DNA from: Flavobacterium terrae
GTDB taxonomy: Bacteria > Bacteroidota > Bacteroidia > Flavobacteriales > Flavobacteriaceae
Reading direction: 5' to 3'
DNA length: 64,000 nt
Assembly: GCF_900142035.1 (NCBI RefSeq)
Contig: NZ_FQZI01000001.1
Span: forward strand, 558,001-622,000
Notes under the pieces: generated by a model
Told to the model about the DNA's origin: nothing
Databases searched by the model: none
What the model saw: only the letters and a program-made list of their open reading frames with translations
In this document: in pieces, positions 54,602 to 63,841 of the stretch
How the letters are laid out: the number at the start of each line of letters is the position of its first letter
How positions within the stretch are numbered: the stretch's first letter is position 1
Translations under genes and position numbers: made by a program

Positions 54602-55780
54602 ATGTCGTTAAAAAAGTATGTTTTAGCGTTTTTGCTTTTCTCGCTAACTCAGGCATTTTATGCCCAGTCTTCAAAAGAAATTTTAGTTTTAAGTGCAGTA
54701 GTTAAGGATAAAGTTATTCCCGGAGCTCAAGTCATCTTTCAAAAGAACGGAGAAAAATCTATTCCTTTATATTCGGATCAAAGAGGTAAAGTACAAATCC
54801 CAGCAGAATATCAAGACGAAGCAGATTTGACTATCATTATAAAAAAGGATGGTTATTCAACTTTAGTATCAAAATGTCCGTGTGGAGGTTTAACTTATGC
54901 AATTAGTCCTGTAATGGAGGAGTTGGACGGAATGCGAATTGTTTTGAGTTGGGGCAGTGCTCCTGAGGATTTAGATTCACATCTTTCTTATCAAGGTGGA
55001 TATGTTTGTTATTATCAAAAAGATGCTTCTCAGGCAAACTTAGATGTTGATGATACGGATAGTTATGGGCCAGAAACCATTACAATTACAAAAAAAATTC
55101 ATGGTAAGAAATATGTGTACGCAGTACATAACTACTCAAATAAAGAGAGTAACAACAATGCAAACTTATCTAAGATAAGTAATGCGAAAGTGTACGTTTA
55201 TATTGGTAACACATTAATCAGAACATATGTTCCACAATTTGGAAAAACAGGGACAGTTTGGATTCCTTTCATAATAGACGAGAATGGTAATCTAGTCGAT
55301 GTAGGTGATTTTAAAAATGCGACTTCGTGGGAAGGTGTACGATCTATTTTAAGAGATTATAGATATGATGCAGCTAATCATGTTGTTGATGCTGCAAGTA
55401 TTCAAGAATCTATAAATTTGAATAAAGATGGTGAAAGAAGTTATCATGCTGGCAATTTAGAGCAGTCAGTAGCATATTATCAAGATGCTATTGAAGAAAA
55501 TCCTAGAAACGGACAAGCGTATAGCAATCTAGGTTTGTCTTTTCAAAAATTAGGTAGAGAAGCAGAAGCTTTATGGGCAAACAGAAAAGCAATTGATTTA
55601 GCAGAAGGAGCTAAAGCTAATATAGTTAGAGCAAGTTCGTATTATAATATTGCTAGAATTTATGAGCAAAAAGGACAATGGAATGATGCTTTAAATAACT
55701 TCAAACTAGCTAAACAGCACAATCAAAATCCTGCTTATGATAAAGGTATTACAAGAATGTCTGCTAAAGTGAGATCATAA
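54602..55780 (+). CDS. exported YfaP-like (DUF2135) and TPR protein
   Basis: A 392-residue protein: signal peptide (cut near AFYAQ), a carboxypeptidase-regulatory-like beta domain (about 25-105), a YfaP/DUF2135-like domain beginning GMRIVLSWGSAPEDLDSHL with DVDDTDSYGPETITI (acidic, possible metal site), and C-terminal TPR repeats (GNLEQSVAYYQDAIEENP, GQAYSNLGLSFQKLGR, YYNIARIYEQKGQWNDAL). It probably binds partners in the periplasm. A TATATTTG box at 54570-54577 lies upstream. The deacetylase gene starts 2 bp after its stop. Confidence 0.85.
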   Translation: MSLKKYVLAFLLFSLTQAFYAQSSKEILVLSAVVKDKVIPGAQVIFQKNGEKSIPLYSDQRGKVQIPAEYQDEADLTIIIKKDGYSTLVSKCPCGGLTYAISPVMEELDGMRIVLSWGSAPEDLDSHLSYQGGYVCYYQKDASQANLDVDDTDSYGPETITITKKIHGKKYVYAVHNYSNKESNNNANLSKISNAKVYVYIGNTLIRTYVPQFGKTGTVWIPFIIDENGNLVDVGDFKNATSWEGVRSILRDYRYDAANHVVDAASIQESINLNKDGERSYHAGNLEQSVAYYQDAIEENPRNGQAYSNLGLSFQKLGREAEALWANRKAIDLAEGAKANIVRASSYYNIARIYEQKGQWNDALNNFKLAKQHNQNPAYDKGITRMSAKVRS

Positions 55781-55782
55781 TA

Positions 55783-56898
55783 ATGAAAAGATTAAAGGTT
55801 TTATTGTTTTTGCTTATTGCAACTCAATCTTTCGGGCAAATAAATGCTGCTAAAATAGATCGTTCTATTTGGCCTTATCCAATTAATTCTAAATCGGATT
55901 TTGATGTAACATCTAAAATGGAGATGTTGGTTTTTACAGAAGTTTTCAATGATTACATGAGTTTAACTACTTCTGAATTATCTCTCAAAATTGGAGTTAA
56001 GAATGTTAGTGAAAAATCGGTGAAGGAATGGGAGGCTAGGACCAAAAAACTTTTGCTTGATAATTTTCATAATTTGTTAGATGAGTCATTGCCAAAATAT
56101 ATTCCTATAAAAAAAGATGCAGATTGGAATTCGCTAATAACATTACAGTTGAATAAAAACATTTCTTCGGAATTAAAAAATTGGTACAATTCATCAAAAG
56201 TGTTTCATCAGGATTATCTTATTGAACTGTATCGATTGGCTGCATTAAATCCGAGAATAACTAGCGAAATTGCAGCAATTGATGAAAATGAAATAACTGG
56301 TGATCGTTTTAAACAAAAGCATTTCTTGTTAACTTTTGATGATGGGCCAACTCCTCAAAACGGAAATACTGATAAACTTCTAAAAGTTCTAAACGAAAAC
56401 AATCTTAAAGGAATCTTTTTTGTTTTAGGAGATAATTTTAATCAACGATTAAATAGCACATCTTCTAAATCAATAGAATTGTTGTATGGTCAAAATTTAG
56501 TAGCTTCCCATGGTAAGATTCATAAATCTCATCAAAAACTTCAAGATTGGCAAAACTCAATTGATTATACTCAAGATATTATTAAATCAAATATAAAATC
56601 AAAAGAGATTGTCTATTTCCGTCCTCCATATGGACAACGAAATAAAGTCGTTGTAGATTACTTAAATACTCATAATTCTAAAGTTGTCTTATGGAATATG
56701 GATTCGCAGGATTGGAATAAAGATATTACTGGAAAGCAAGTTGCCGATAGACAAATTACTTTGATGCTTTTGTGGAGAAAAGGGATTTTACTATTTCATG
56801 ATGTTCATGCTAAAGCGCAAATAGCTGTACCCATTATAAAAGAATATTTTAAAAAGGCAGATATCAATTGGATTGATCCTATGGTGGTCAAAATTTAA
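55783..56898 (+). CDS. exported polysaccharide deacetylase (NodB domain, CE4)
   Basis: A 371-residue protein with a signal peptide (cut near QSFGQ), a helical N-terminal region (about 30-170) of unknown role and a NodB domain: motif 1 LLTFDDGPTP with D186 and D187, motif 2 SHGKIHKSH giving the HxxxH zinc pair, motif 3 FRPPYGQRN and motif 4 WNMDSQDWN and LLFHDVH. It should remove acetyl or similar groups from a polysaccharide or peptidoglycan in the periplasm. Tight coupling (2-bp gap) with the YfaP/TPR gene suggests a joint function. Confidence 0.9.
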   Translation: MKRLKVLLFLLIATQSFGQINAAKIDRSIWPYPINSKSDFDVTSKMEMLVFTEVFNDYMSLTTSELSLKIGVKNVSEKSVKEWEARTKKLLLDNFHNLLDESLPKYIPIKKDADWNSLITLQLNKNISSELKNWYNSSKVFHQDYLIELYRLAALNPRITSEIAAIDENEITGDRFKQKHFLLTFDDGPTPQNGNTDKLLKVLNENNLKGIFFVLGDNFNQRLNSTSSKSIELLYGQNLVASHGKIHKSHQKLQDWQNSIDYTQDIIKSNIKSKEIVYFRPPYGQRNKVVVDYLNTHNSKVVLWNMDSQDWNKDITGKQVADRQITLMLLWRKGILLFHDVHAKAQIAVPIIKEYFKKADINWIDPMVVKI

Positions 56899-56913
56899 TT
56901 GTTTATTTCTATG

Positions 56914-56946
56914 AAACGCATTCAAACTTATGGATGCGTTTTTTTT
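56914..56946 (+). terminator. intrinsic terminator, copy 2 of a repeated 31-bp element
   Basis: The hairpin of 54522-54552 with T8 in place of T6, 15 bp after the deacetylase stop. It is followed by a TATCTTTG box (56946-56953) that may start GH92 transcription. Confidence 0.9.
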
Positions 56947-56973
56947 ATCTTTGAAAAAACAACACAAAAACTA

Positions 56974-59763
56974 ATGAACTCAAATCGTTTTCTCTTTTTA
57001 ATTCTATTAATCTCACAATTTACATTTTCACAGGATTTTGCAAAACATGTTAATCCCTTTATAGGGACAGATGGACATGGACACACTTTTCCTGGAGCCA
57101 CTTTGCCTTATGGCATGGTGCAACTTTCTCCGGATACAAGAGTAGATGGAAGTTGGGATGGCTGCTCAGGGTATCACTATTCAGATAAGATTATTTATGG
57201 ATTTTCTCATACACACTTAAATGGCACGGGTTGTTCAGATTATGGAGACATTATGTTGATGCCAACAATGGGAGAGTCTACTTTTAATCCTAAAGAATAT
57301 AGTTCAGAATTTAGACATATCAATGAAAAAGCTTCCGCTGGATTTTATGCTGTAAAATTAGACAAACACAATATAGATGTTCGATTAACATCATCAACCC
57401 GAGTAGGTTTTCATGAATATACTTTTAATAATGCTGGGGAAGCTGATATAGTGATGGATTTGAATCACCGTGATAAATTGCTTTATGGCGAAGTGAATGT
57501 TGTTGATGATAAAACTATTGAGGTTTTTCGAAGAAGCGAAGCTTGGGCTAAAGACCAGTATATCTATGCGCGAATTGAATTTAACGTTCCAGTAAAAGTA
57601 AGTGGTTATGGGAATGAAAAGAATGAAGCAAAATATTTTTCTGGAACCAAAGTGGTTATTAAAGCCTCAAAACAAGTCAAAAAAAGCGAAAAAATATTAG
57701 TAAAAGTGGCACTTTCACCCACAAGTTATGAAGGTGCTAAGTTGAACATGTCTGAAATCAAACAATGGGATTTTGAGAAAGTGAAAAAGGATGCAGAAGC
57801 CGCTTGGAATAAAGAACTATCTAAAATTGAAGTAACTTCAAAAGACAAGGATAAACTGGCTGTTTTTTATACGGCTTTGTATCACACTATGATGCAGCCT
57901 AATATCGCGGAAGACTTAGATGGAAAATACCGTGGTCGCGACAATAAAATCCATGTAGCGGATACGTTTGATTATTACTCCGTTTTTTCTTTATGGGATA
58001 CCTTTCGTGGAGCGCATCCTTTGTATACGTTGATTGATAAAAAAAGAACGGCTGATTATATTAATACCTTTTTAAAGCAATACGAACAAGGGGGCAGATT
58101 GCCCGTTTGGGAATTGGCTTCAAACGAAACCGATTGTATGATTGGTTATCATTCAGTTTCAGTGATTGCTGATGCTATGGTAAAAGGCATCAAAGGTTTT
58201 GATTATGAAAAGGCTTTCGAAGCTTCGAAACATTCGGCGATGTTGGATCATTTAGGTTTGGATGCCTATAAAATGAATGGTTTTATTTCGATGGATGACG
58301 AACATGAAAGTGTTTCTAAAACGGTAGAATATGCTTATGACGATTGGTGCATTGCACAAATGGCTGCTATTTTGGGATATTCAAATGATTATGCCTATTT
58401 CATGAAACGATCTCAGAGTTGGAAAAATATTTTTGACTGGGAAACTGGGTTTATGCGACCAAAGAAAAATGGCGGTTGGGATAAACCTTTCGACCCTCGC
58501 GAAGTAAATAATAATTATACTGAAGGAAATTCATGGCAGTATTCATTTTTTGTACCTCAGGATATTCAAGGTTTAATTGCAGCACATGGCGGTGCGGAAA
58601 AATTTGAAGCCAAATTGGATGAAATGTTCAACAGCGAAAGTAAAACCACAGGACGCGAACAGGTTGATGTTACGGGTTTAATTGGACAATATGCACATGG
58701 GAACGAACCAAGTCACCATATGGCGTATTTGTATAACTATGTAGGGAAACCAGAAAAAACAGCAGCAAAAGTAAATTACATCTTAGATAATTTCTATAAA
58801 AACACTCCTGATGGATTAATTGGTAATGAAGATTGTGGCCAAATGAGTGCTTGGTACGTGTTGAGTAGTATAGGTGTTTATCAAGTGACGCCTGGTGTTT
58901 CTTGTTTTACAATTACAGCTCCTTTATTTGAAAATGTAAAAGTAAGGTTGAATGATAAAAATTCAGCAAAGCTTTCTTTATATGATAACCCTTATAAACG
59001 AAAGTTTGTTAAACCAGATCTTGAAACTCTTTTTGATGGCTATGTTAACAATTACAAAGAAATAATTCCTGCTCCTGTAATTCAAGCAGAAAGCAAAGCA
59101 TTTAAAGAGAAGTTAAATGTATCTTTTGATTCCTTTGATAAGGATGTAGAATATTTCTACAGTATTAATAATTCTAAATTTAAAATGTTTGACAAAGAAT
59201 TGGTTTTAACTGAATCGACTAAAATTAAATTTTATTCTTCCAATGGTTTTGAAAAAACAAGTGATACTATTTCTGCTGAATTCTTCAAAAAACCAAACAA
59301 CTACACCATCAATATCAAATCAAAATACAATCCGCAATACCATGCAGGAGGTTCAGAAGGATTGTTGGATGGAATCTTTGGTTCAGAAAATTGGCGAAAA
59401 GGAGATTGGCAAGGGTATCAAAACCAGGATTTTGAATGTGTAATCGACCGACAAGCTAGTTTGCCATTGAGTAGTATTAGTGCCAACTTTTTACAAGACC
59501 AACGTTCATGGATTTTAATGCCAACACAAGTGGAGTTCTATGTTTCTAATGATAATGTGAATTTTGAATTGATTGATACTATAAGCAATGATGTAGATCC
59601 TAAAATAGATAAGAATGTTTTAAAATCATTCGACTGTAGTAAGAAAGTAGCTTCGGCCAGATATGTAAAAGTTGTAGCAAAAAACTTTGGCAAGCTGCCT
59701 TATTGGCATCAAGGCGCAGGAGGCGATGCCTTTATTTTTATAGATGAAATAACGATTAAATAA
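56974..59763 (+). CDS. GH92 alpha-mannosidase with C-terminal carbohydrate-binding-like domain
   Basis: A 929-residue exported exo-acting alpha-mannosidase, typically alpha-1,2, calcium-dependent. Signal peptide cut near FTFSQ; then the N-terminal beta domain (VNPFIGTDGHGHTFPGA, FSHTHLNGTGCSDYGD) and the alpha/alpha catalytic barrel (SLWDTFRGAHPLYTL, WELASNETDCMIGYH, GNEDCGQMSAWYVLSS with acid-base Glu). The C-terminal 200 residues look like a chitobiase-type and F5/8-type domain pair. ATG 56974 precedes the signal peptide; the upstream frame runs through a terminator. No SusCD pair is adjacent. Substrates are usually fungal or host N-glycan mannose. Confidence 0.93.
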   Translation: MNSNRFLFLILLISQFTFSQDFAKHVNPFIGTDGHGHTFPGATLPYGMVQLSPDTRVDGSWDGCSGYHYSDKIIYGFSHTHLNGTGCSDYGDIMLMPTMGESTFNPKEYSSEFRHINEKASAGFYAVKLDKHNIDVRLTSSTRVGFHEYTFNNAGEADIVMDLNHRDKLLYGEVNVVDDKTIEVFRRSEAWAKDQYIYARIEFNVPVKVSGYGNEKNEAKYFSGTKVVIKASKQVKKSEKILVKVALSPTSYEGAKLNMSEIKQWDFEKVKKDAEAAWNKELSKIEVTSKDKDKLAVFYTALYHTMMQPNIAEDLDGKYRGRDNKIHVADTFDYYSVFSLWDTFRGAHPLYTLIDKKRTADYINTFLKQYEQGGRLPVWELASNETDCMIGYHSVSVIADAMVKGIKGFDYEKAFEASKHSAMLDHLGLDAYKMNGFISMDDEHESVSKTVEYAYDDWCIAQMAAILGYSNDYAYFMKRSQSWKNIFDWETGFMRPKKNGGWDKPFDPREVNNNYTEGNSWQYSFFVPQDIQGLIAAHGGAEKFEAKLDEMFNSESKTTGREQVDVTGLIGQYAHGNEPSHHMAYLYNYVGKPEKTAAKVNYILDNFYKNTPDGLIGNEDCGQMSAWYVLSSIGVYQVTPGVSCFTITAPLFENVKVRLNDKNSAKLSLYDNPYKRKFVKPDLETLFDGYVNNYKEIIPAPVIQAESKAFKEKLNVSFDSFDKDVEYFYSINNSKFKMFDKELVLTESTKIKFYSSNGFEKTSDTISAEFFKKPNNYTINIKSKYNPQYHAGGSEGLLDGIFGSENWRKGDWQGYQNQDFECVIDRQASLPLSSISANFLQDQRSWILMPTQVEFYVSNDNVNFELIDTISNDVDPKIDKNVLKSFDCSKKVASARYVKVVAKNFGKLPYWHQGAGGDAFIFIDEITIK

Positions 59764-59765
59764 GT

Positions 59766-60533
59766 ATGAGAGTTGCTTTAATTCAATCCGATATAGTTTG
59801 GGAAAACCCAAGTGAAAATAGAATCAATTTCGAAGAAAAAATCAATGCAATCCACGAAACAGTAGATTTGATTGTATTGCCTGAAATGTTTTCGACAGGT
59901 TTTACAATGAACCCTTCTGCTGTTGCTGAAACTATGGATGAAAAAACTGTTTCATGGATGGTTGCATTGGCCAAGAAGAAAAATGTTGCGATAACTGGAA
60001 GTTTAGTAATTACGGAGAATGGTAATTATTATAACCGCATGCTTTTTGTTTTTCCTGACGGAACTATTCAAAAATATGATAAAAGGCATTTGTTCTCTCT
60101 AGCAAAAGAAGAAGCGGTTTTTACACGTGGAAATGACAAAGTGATTGTAAATTATAAAGACTGGAAAATCTGTTTACAGATATGTTATGATTTGCGTTTC
60201 CCAGTTTTTGCCCGTAATGTCGAAAATTACGATATGTTGATATACGTGGCAAGCTGGCCTAAACCACGAATCAATGCTTGGGATATTTTATTGCGCGCAC
60301 GTGCTGTGGAAAATTTATCTTATGTGATTGGAGTAAACAGAGTGGGTACAGATGGTAGTCAACTGGAATACTTAGGCCATTCACAGTCTATAGATTATCA
60401 TGGAAATTATGTGGTTGAACCTTTCGAAAATGAATCAGTTAAAATCTTTTCGTTTGATAAAAATGAAATGCTAGAAACTCGTTTAAAATTAAATTTTTTG
60501 AACGACAAAGATAGATTTGAGTTAATTTCCTAA
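59766..60533 (+). CDS. nitrilase-family amidase (omega-amidase-like)
   Basis: A 255-residue carbon-nitrogen hydrolase with the catalytic triad E40 (VLPEMFSTGF), K106 (YDKRHLFSLAKE) and C140 (QICYDLRFPVF). The opening IQSDIVWENPSEN is typical of the YafV/NIT2 omega-amidase branch, which hydrolyses alpha-ketoglutaramate and related amides. It starts 2 bp after GH92 and its last 12 bp overlap the convergent Ig-like gene. A role with GH92 is not implied. Confidence 0.9.
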   Translation: MRVALIQSDIVWENPSENRINFEEKINAIHETVDLIVLPEMFSTGFTMNPSAVAETMDEKTVSWMVALAKKKNVAITGSLVITENGNYYNRMLFVFPDGTIQKYDKRHLFSLAKEEAVFTRGNDKVIVNYKDWKICLQICYDLRFPVFARNVENYDMLIYVASWPKPRINAWDILLRARAVENLSYVIGVNRVGTDGSQLEYLGHSQSIDYHGNYVVEPFENESVKIFSFDKNEMLETRLKLNFLNDKDRFELIS

Positions 60534-62123
60534 ATCTACATCCTGATTTACATCCCAATTAGCTCTTACGTCAATTTCTGTTGGGTAATGATATACTTCT
60601 TCGGGTTGTTTTTTATCTAGATAGCTTCCAGTGTCTCGTTCTTTGTTTTTGTTCTCGTCATAAATAACACGAAGCGAATATTTTCTGGGTTCCAAGAATG
60701 AAAATTCTACGCTTGAATTGTCTTCACTGTAATGTGATTCTAAAATTTTTCCTTTGCTATCAGTTAATTCAATAATGATTGGGAATGATTTTATATTTTT
60801 AAAATTCAATTTTAAATTTCCGTAATCTGAAAAATTCTTAGTGCTAACTACAAATTTTAAACTATCATTCTTTTGGCCTAAATAATCTTCAACCGTTCCT
60901 GGCAGCATGTTTAAGGTGTATTTTTCACCTTCGTCTTTTTTGAAAAGAACTTCAAGCTTGTTGTTGAATTCGTCATAATTGGTTTTGAATTCGACTTTTG
61001 AAGAGTCTTTTTTTGATAAACTCATTTTAGAAAAGTCAAACTTCTCCAGAGGGGTATTCGTGTTTAAAGTAAACACTTCATTGAAACCTATGCTGCCTCT
61101 TTGTTTCGCGGTAATGCTTAAAGTGTCTTGTTTTTGATTTTTTAATTTTAAAACAAAATCTTTTTTCAATTCTTTATTTTCAAACTGAATTGCGATAGAG
61201 TCGTTTTTTATGACTGGGAACCAAATTTGCAATGAATCTTTTTCAGGGAATTTGGTAACTTTTATGGGCAAAGTATTTCCTTTGTATGTTGCTGTTATTT
61301 TTGAGTCTTTATTGTATCCTTCATATCCTAATAAACCTCTGTTTCCTGAAGCCTGACTCGGTTTTTTTACTTTAAGTTTTGGAATCTCTTTGAATAATTC
61401 TAATTCAAAGATTGATTTGTCTGGAACAGTTATAGTTTGATTGTAAAAACCAATTTTATCACTATTTGGATCAAATTTATAATTAGCGTTCTTTTCTTTT
61501 AAAGCTATCAATTTGTAGTTACCAGCTTTAACATTTTCTATTTTAAAAGTCTTTAAACTATCAAGTGTGTTTGTAATGTATCGAGGGTTCTGCTTGTAAA
61601 TAATAGAGTCTTTAAAGTTTTCATCTACCTCAAACAACATGACGTTTACATAAGTATCTGTTTCTTTTTCATAAGAATCTTTTATGGTTCCTTCTATAAA
61701 TAAAGAGTCAAGCTCTTTCCCAGTTGAAAAGACATATTTGAATTGAGGGTACGCATTTCCTTCATTATTATCCACGATGCTTTGACCAAAATTGAAACTG
61801 TAAGTCGTATTAACTTTTAAAGTGTCGTTTATTTTAATAACTAATTGTTTGCTCGCTGTACCTTGAGGTAAAACAGTTATCTGGTTTTGCATGGGAGGAG
61901 AAACAATTAAATTTTTTTGGAGATCCTTAATCTTGATAAACTCGTCAAAATTTATTTTTATTGTTTTCGAATTAAATTGAGTTGAAAGGTTTTTTGGGTT
62001 ACTTGAAACAATTTTAGGAGGCGTAACATCTTTATCTCCACCTGTTATTGTTCCTCTTTTTGCACAACTAACAATAAAAACAAAAGATAAAAATATTAAA
62101 AACTGTATGTTTATTTTTTTCAT
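60522..62123 (-). CDS. Ig-like domain lipoprotein (Big_5/SbsA type)
   Basis: A 533-residue lipoprotein (lipobox FIVSCAKRG, Cys near 18) beginning with an SbsA-type Ig-like domain (DVTPPKIVSSNPKNLST, IKINFDEFIKI, TYSFNFGQSIVDNNEG). Several further beta domains follow. The GGDKDVTPP opening is common in Bacteroidota proteins of unknown role. ATG 62123 is preferred; a TTG three codons upstream is the only longer option. The 12-bp convergent overlap with the amidase gene leaves no room for a terminator. Confidence 0.87.
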   Translation of the reverse strand: MKKINIQFLIFLSFVFIVSCAKRGTITGGDKDVTPPKIVSSNPKNLSTQFNSKTIKINFDEFIKIKDLQKNLIVSPPMQNQITVLPQGTASKQLVIKINDTLKVNTTYSFNFGQSIVDNNEGNAYPQFKYVFSTGKELDSLFIEGTIKDSYEKETDTYVNVMLFEVDENFKDSIIYKQNPRYITNTLDSLKTFKIENVKAGNYKLIALKEKNANYKFDPNSDKIGFYNQTITVPDKSIFELELFKEIPKLKVKKPSQASGNRGLLGYEGYNKDSKITATYKGNTLPIKVTKFPEKDSLQIWFPVIKNDSIAIQFENKELKKDFVLKLKNQKQDTLSITAKQRGSIGFNEVFTLNTNTPLEKFDFSKMSLSKKDSSKVEFKTNYDEFNNKLEVLFKKDEGEKYTLNMLPGTVEDYLGQKNDSLKFVVSTKNFSDYGNLKLNFKNIKSFPIIIELTDSKGKILESHYSEDNSSVEFSFLEPRKYSLRVIYDENKNKERDTGSYLDKKQPEEVYHYPTEIDVRANWDVNQDVDLGN

Positions 62124-62192
62124 GAACCGCAATTTAATCAGTACAAAATAACCACTTTATTTAGTGTAAACGAAATTTTTTTGAATTCAGGA

Positions 62193-62876
62193 TTATGATT
62201 CAGAAAAAGCAATCGTTACGATACTCAGTTTAGCGCCAGGAATTTTTAAAATTGCTTTTCCGCAAGCTTCTAATGTTGCTCCTGTGGTCAATACATCGTC
62301 AACCAATAAAAAGTGCTTGTTGTAAAGGGTTTCGTTGTAAGAAATTGAAAATGTATTTTCAGAAATGGTACTTCGGTTGATTAGATTTTTTTTAGATTGA
62401 GTTTCGGCATACTCTTTACGAATTAAAACTTCTTTTTTAATTTCCTTGTTTAGTTTTTTAGAAATTGATTCACAAAATGTATCTATCTGATTGTATCCTC
62501 TTTTTTGTAATTTCTTTTTATGTAATGGTACAGGGATAACAAAGTCTATATTGTCAAATGCTTTGCTTTCTTTTAAATCAATACCATACCAATCACCTAA
62601 AACAGTGCCTATTTTTTGTTGGTTTTTGTATTTTAAATTGTGAATTAAGTTTTGAGTAATGCCTTTTTTATGGTAATAAAGCATGCTTGAAACATTCTCT
62701 ACTGGGATCTTCCCGTAAAACTTTTTTAACCCTTCGTTGTTTTTTGTGAGTAAGTGATTTGTAAGAGGTAAATCGTGTCTGCAAGTAATGCATATTTGAT
62801 TTTCAGATTCTAATAAAAGGTTAGAACATCCTGAACAAATTTTAGGATAGAATAAGTTTAGCAAATTTTTGAGCAT
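62193..62876 (-). CDS. ComF-family phosphoribosyltransferase-like protein
   Basis: A 227-residue protein with an N-terminal zinc-finger-like set C14, C17, C29, C32 (CSGCSNLL, ICITC) and a C-terminal phosphoribosyltransferase domain with PRPP loop LVDDVLTTGATLEA. In competent bacteria ComF helps single-stranded DNA uptake and recombination; in many others its role is unknown. It is divergent from the coiled-coil gene with 66 bp between starts. Confidence 0.92.
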   Translation of the reverse strand: MLKNLLNLFYPKICSGCSNLLLESENQICITCRHDLPLTNHLLTKNNEGLKKFYGKIPVENVSSMLYYHKKGITQNLIHNLKYKNQQKIGTVLGDWYGIDLKESKAFDNIDFVIPVPLHKKKLQKRGYNQIDTFCESISKKLNKEIKKEVLIRKEYAETQSKKNLINRSTISENTFSISYNETLYNKHFLLVDDVLTTGATLEACGKAILKIPGAKLSIVTIAFSES

Positions 62877-62942
62877 TTCATCGATTTTATTTTTTTTGTG
62901 AAAAGGAAAAAGATAAATTTAGAAAAAATTACCCAAAACAAA

Positions 62943-63788
62943 ATGTCTTTACGTATTTCAACGACTTTTTTAAAGTTAGCATCAGTTGTGTTGTTATCTA
63001 CAACAACGACTTTTGCAGTGAAATATTTTAGATCTAAAGAAGAAAATCTTCAATTAAAAGAATCGATAAAGCTTGATAAAAAAACATATGTTAATGATTT
63101 AAAAGAAATTTTTAGCAGATATGATGATCAAGTCTTGAAAAATAGAGAGCTAACTCGTGCCAATTCTATTTTGGTTTCTAAAAATAAAAAAGTAGTTACG
63201 GTTAAACCGCATACTCCAGTTAAGGTAATTTATTTAGAAAAAAACACTACTAGAAAAGAAATAGATTCATTTCAAAACCTTATTAATGAGAAATTAAAAG
63301 AACAGGAATCAATTCAAGATGAAGTAGATAAACTTTCTCAAAAAAATTCTGAATTAGAAAATAAAAACAGAGAAAATGAAAAGATTGTTGCTAAGACAAG
63401 AAATCTTACTGCAACAAATGTTATTGCTAATGGAGTAAAAATTGTTTCCAATAATATTATAGAAACAAAACGCTTTAATGCTACAGAGCAAATAAAAGTT
63501 TGTTTCACACTTCTTGAAAATAAATCAGCTGTTCAGGGTTATAAAGATATTTACCTTCAAATTATAAATCCTAGAAAAAAGGTAGTTACAGATAAAGGTG
63601 AATTTGTTGAGTTTGGCAATCAATTATTAAGATATAGCGCTAAAACAAATGTTTTTTATGAAAATGAAGAACTAGATGTTTGTGTGTTTATAGATCCCAA
63701 CAAAAAAGATTTACTTCCTGGCGATTATGAAATTAATATCTTTTCAGGTATAAACTTAATCGGCAATACTGTTTTTTCTCTTAAATAA
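62943..63788 (+). CDS. membrane-anchored coiled-coil protein, unknown function
   Basis: A 281-residue protein with one N-terminal hydrophobic segment (LASVVLLSTTTTFAVKYF, about 12-30) that may be an uncleaved anchor, then a coiled coil (about 95-155, heptads in NEKLKEQESIQDEVDKL and ENKNRENEKI) and a C-terminal beta domain (about 165-281, KVCFTLLENK, LDVCVFIDP). I chose ATG 62943; a GTG at 62898 would add 15 basic residues. I do not recognise a family. It probably faces the periplasm. Confidence 0.68.
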   Translation: MSLRISTTFLKLASVVLLSTTTTFAVKYFRSKEENLQLKESIKLDKKTYVNDLKEIFSRYDDQVLKNRELTRANSILVSKNKKVVTVKPHTPVKVIYLEKNTTRKEIDSFQNLINEKLKEQESIQDEVDKLSQKNSELENKNRENEKIVAKTRNLTATNVIANGVKIVSNNIIETKRFNATEQIKVCFTLLENKSAVQGYKDIYLQIINPRKKVVTDKGEFVEFGNQLLRYSAKTNVFYENEELDVCVFIDPNKKDLLPGDYEINIFSGINLIGNTVFSLK

Positions 63789-63826
63789 TTTACTTTTCTG
63801 TAAGTAAAATTCTCAATCACTTTTCC

Positions 63827-63834
63827 TATTTTTG
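63827..63834 (+). promoter_or_regulatory. -7 box of glyS
   Basis: A perfect TATTTTTG ends 7 bp before the glyS ATG. No TTG is seen 19-21 nt upstream. Transcription would start about 63838, giving a leader of 0-5 nt. Confidence 0.5.
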
Positions 63835-63841
63835 CACCACT

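Noticed and set aside
56899-56973. N-terminal extension of the GH92 reading frame (and similarly 12230-12340 for DUF3108 and 5097-5177 for the patatin gene)
   Set aside because: The extensions run through terminator hairpins or the uvrC coding region and put signal peptides in the interior, so later ATGs were chosen.
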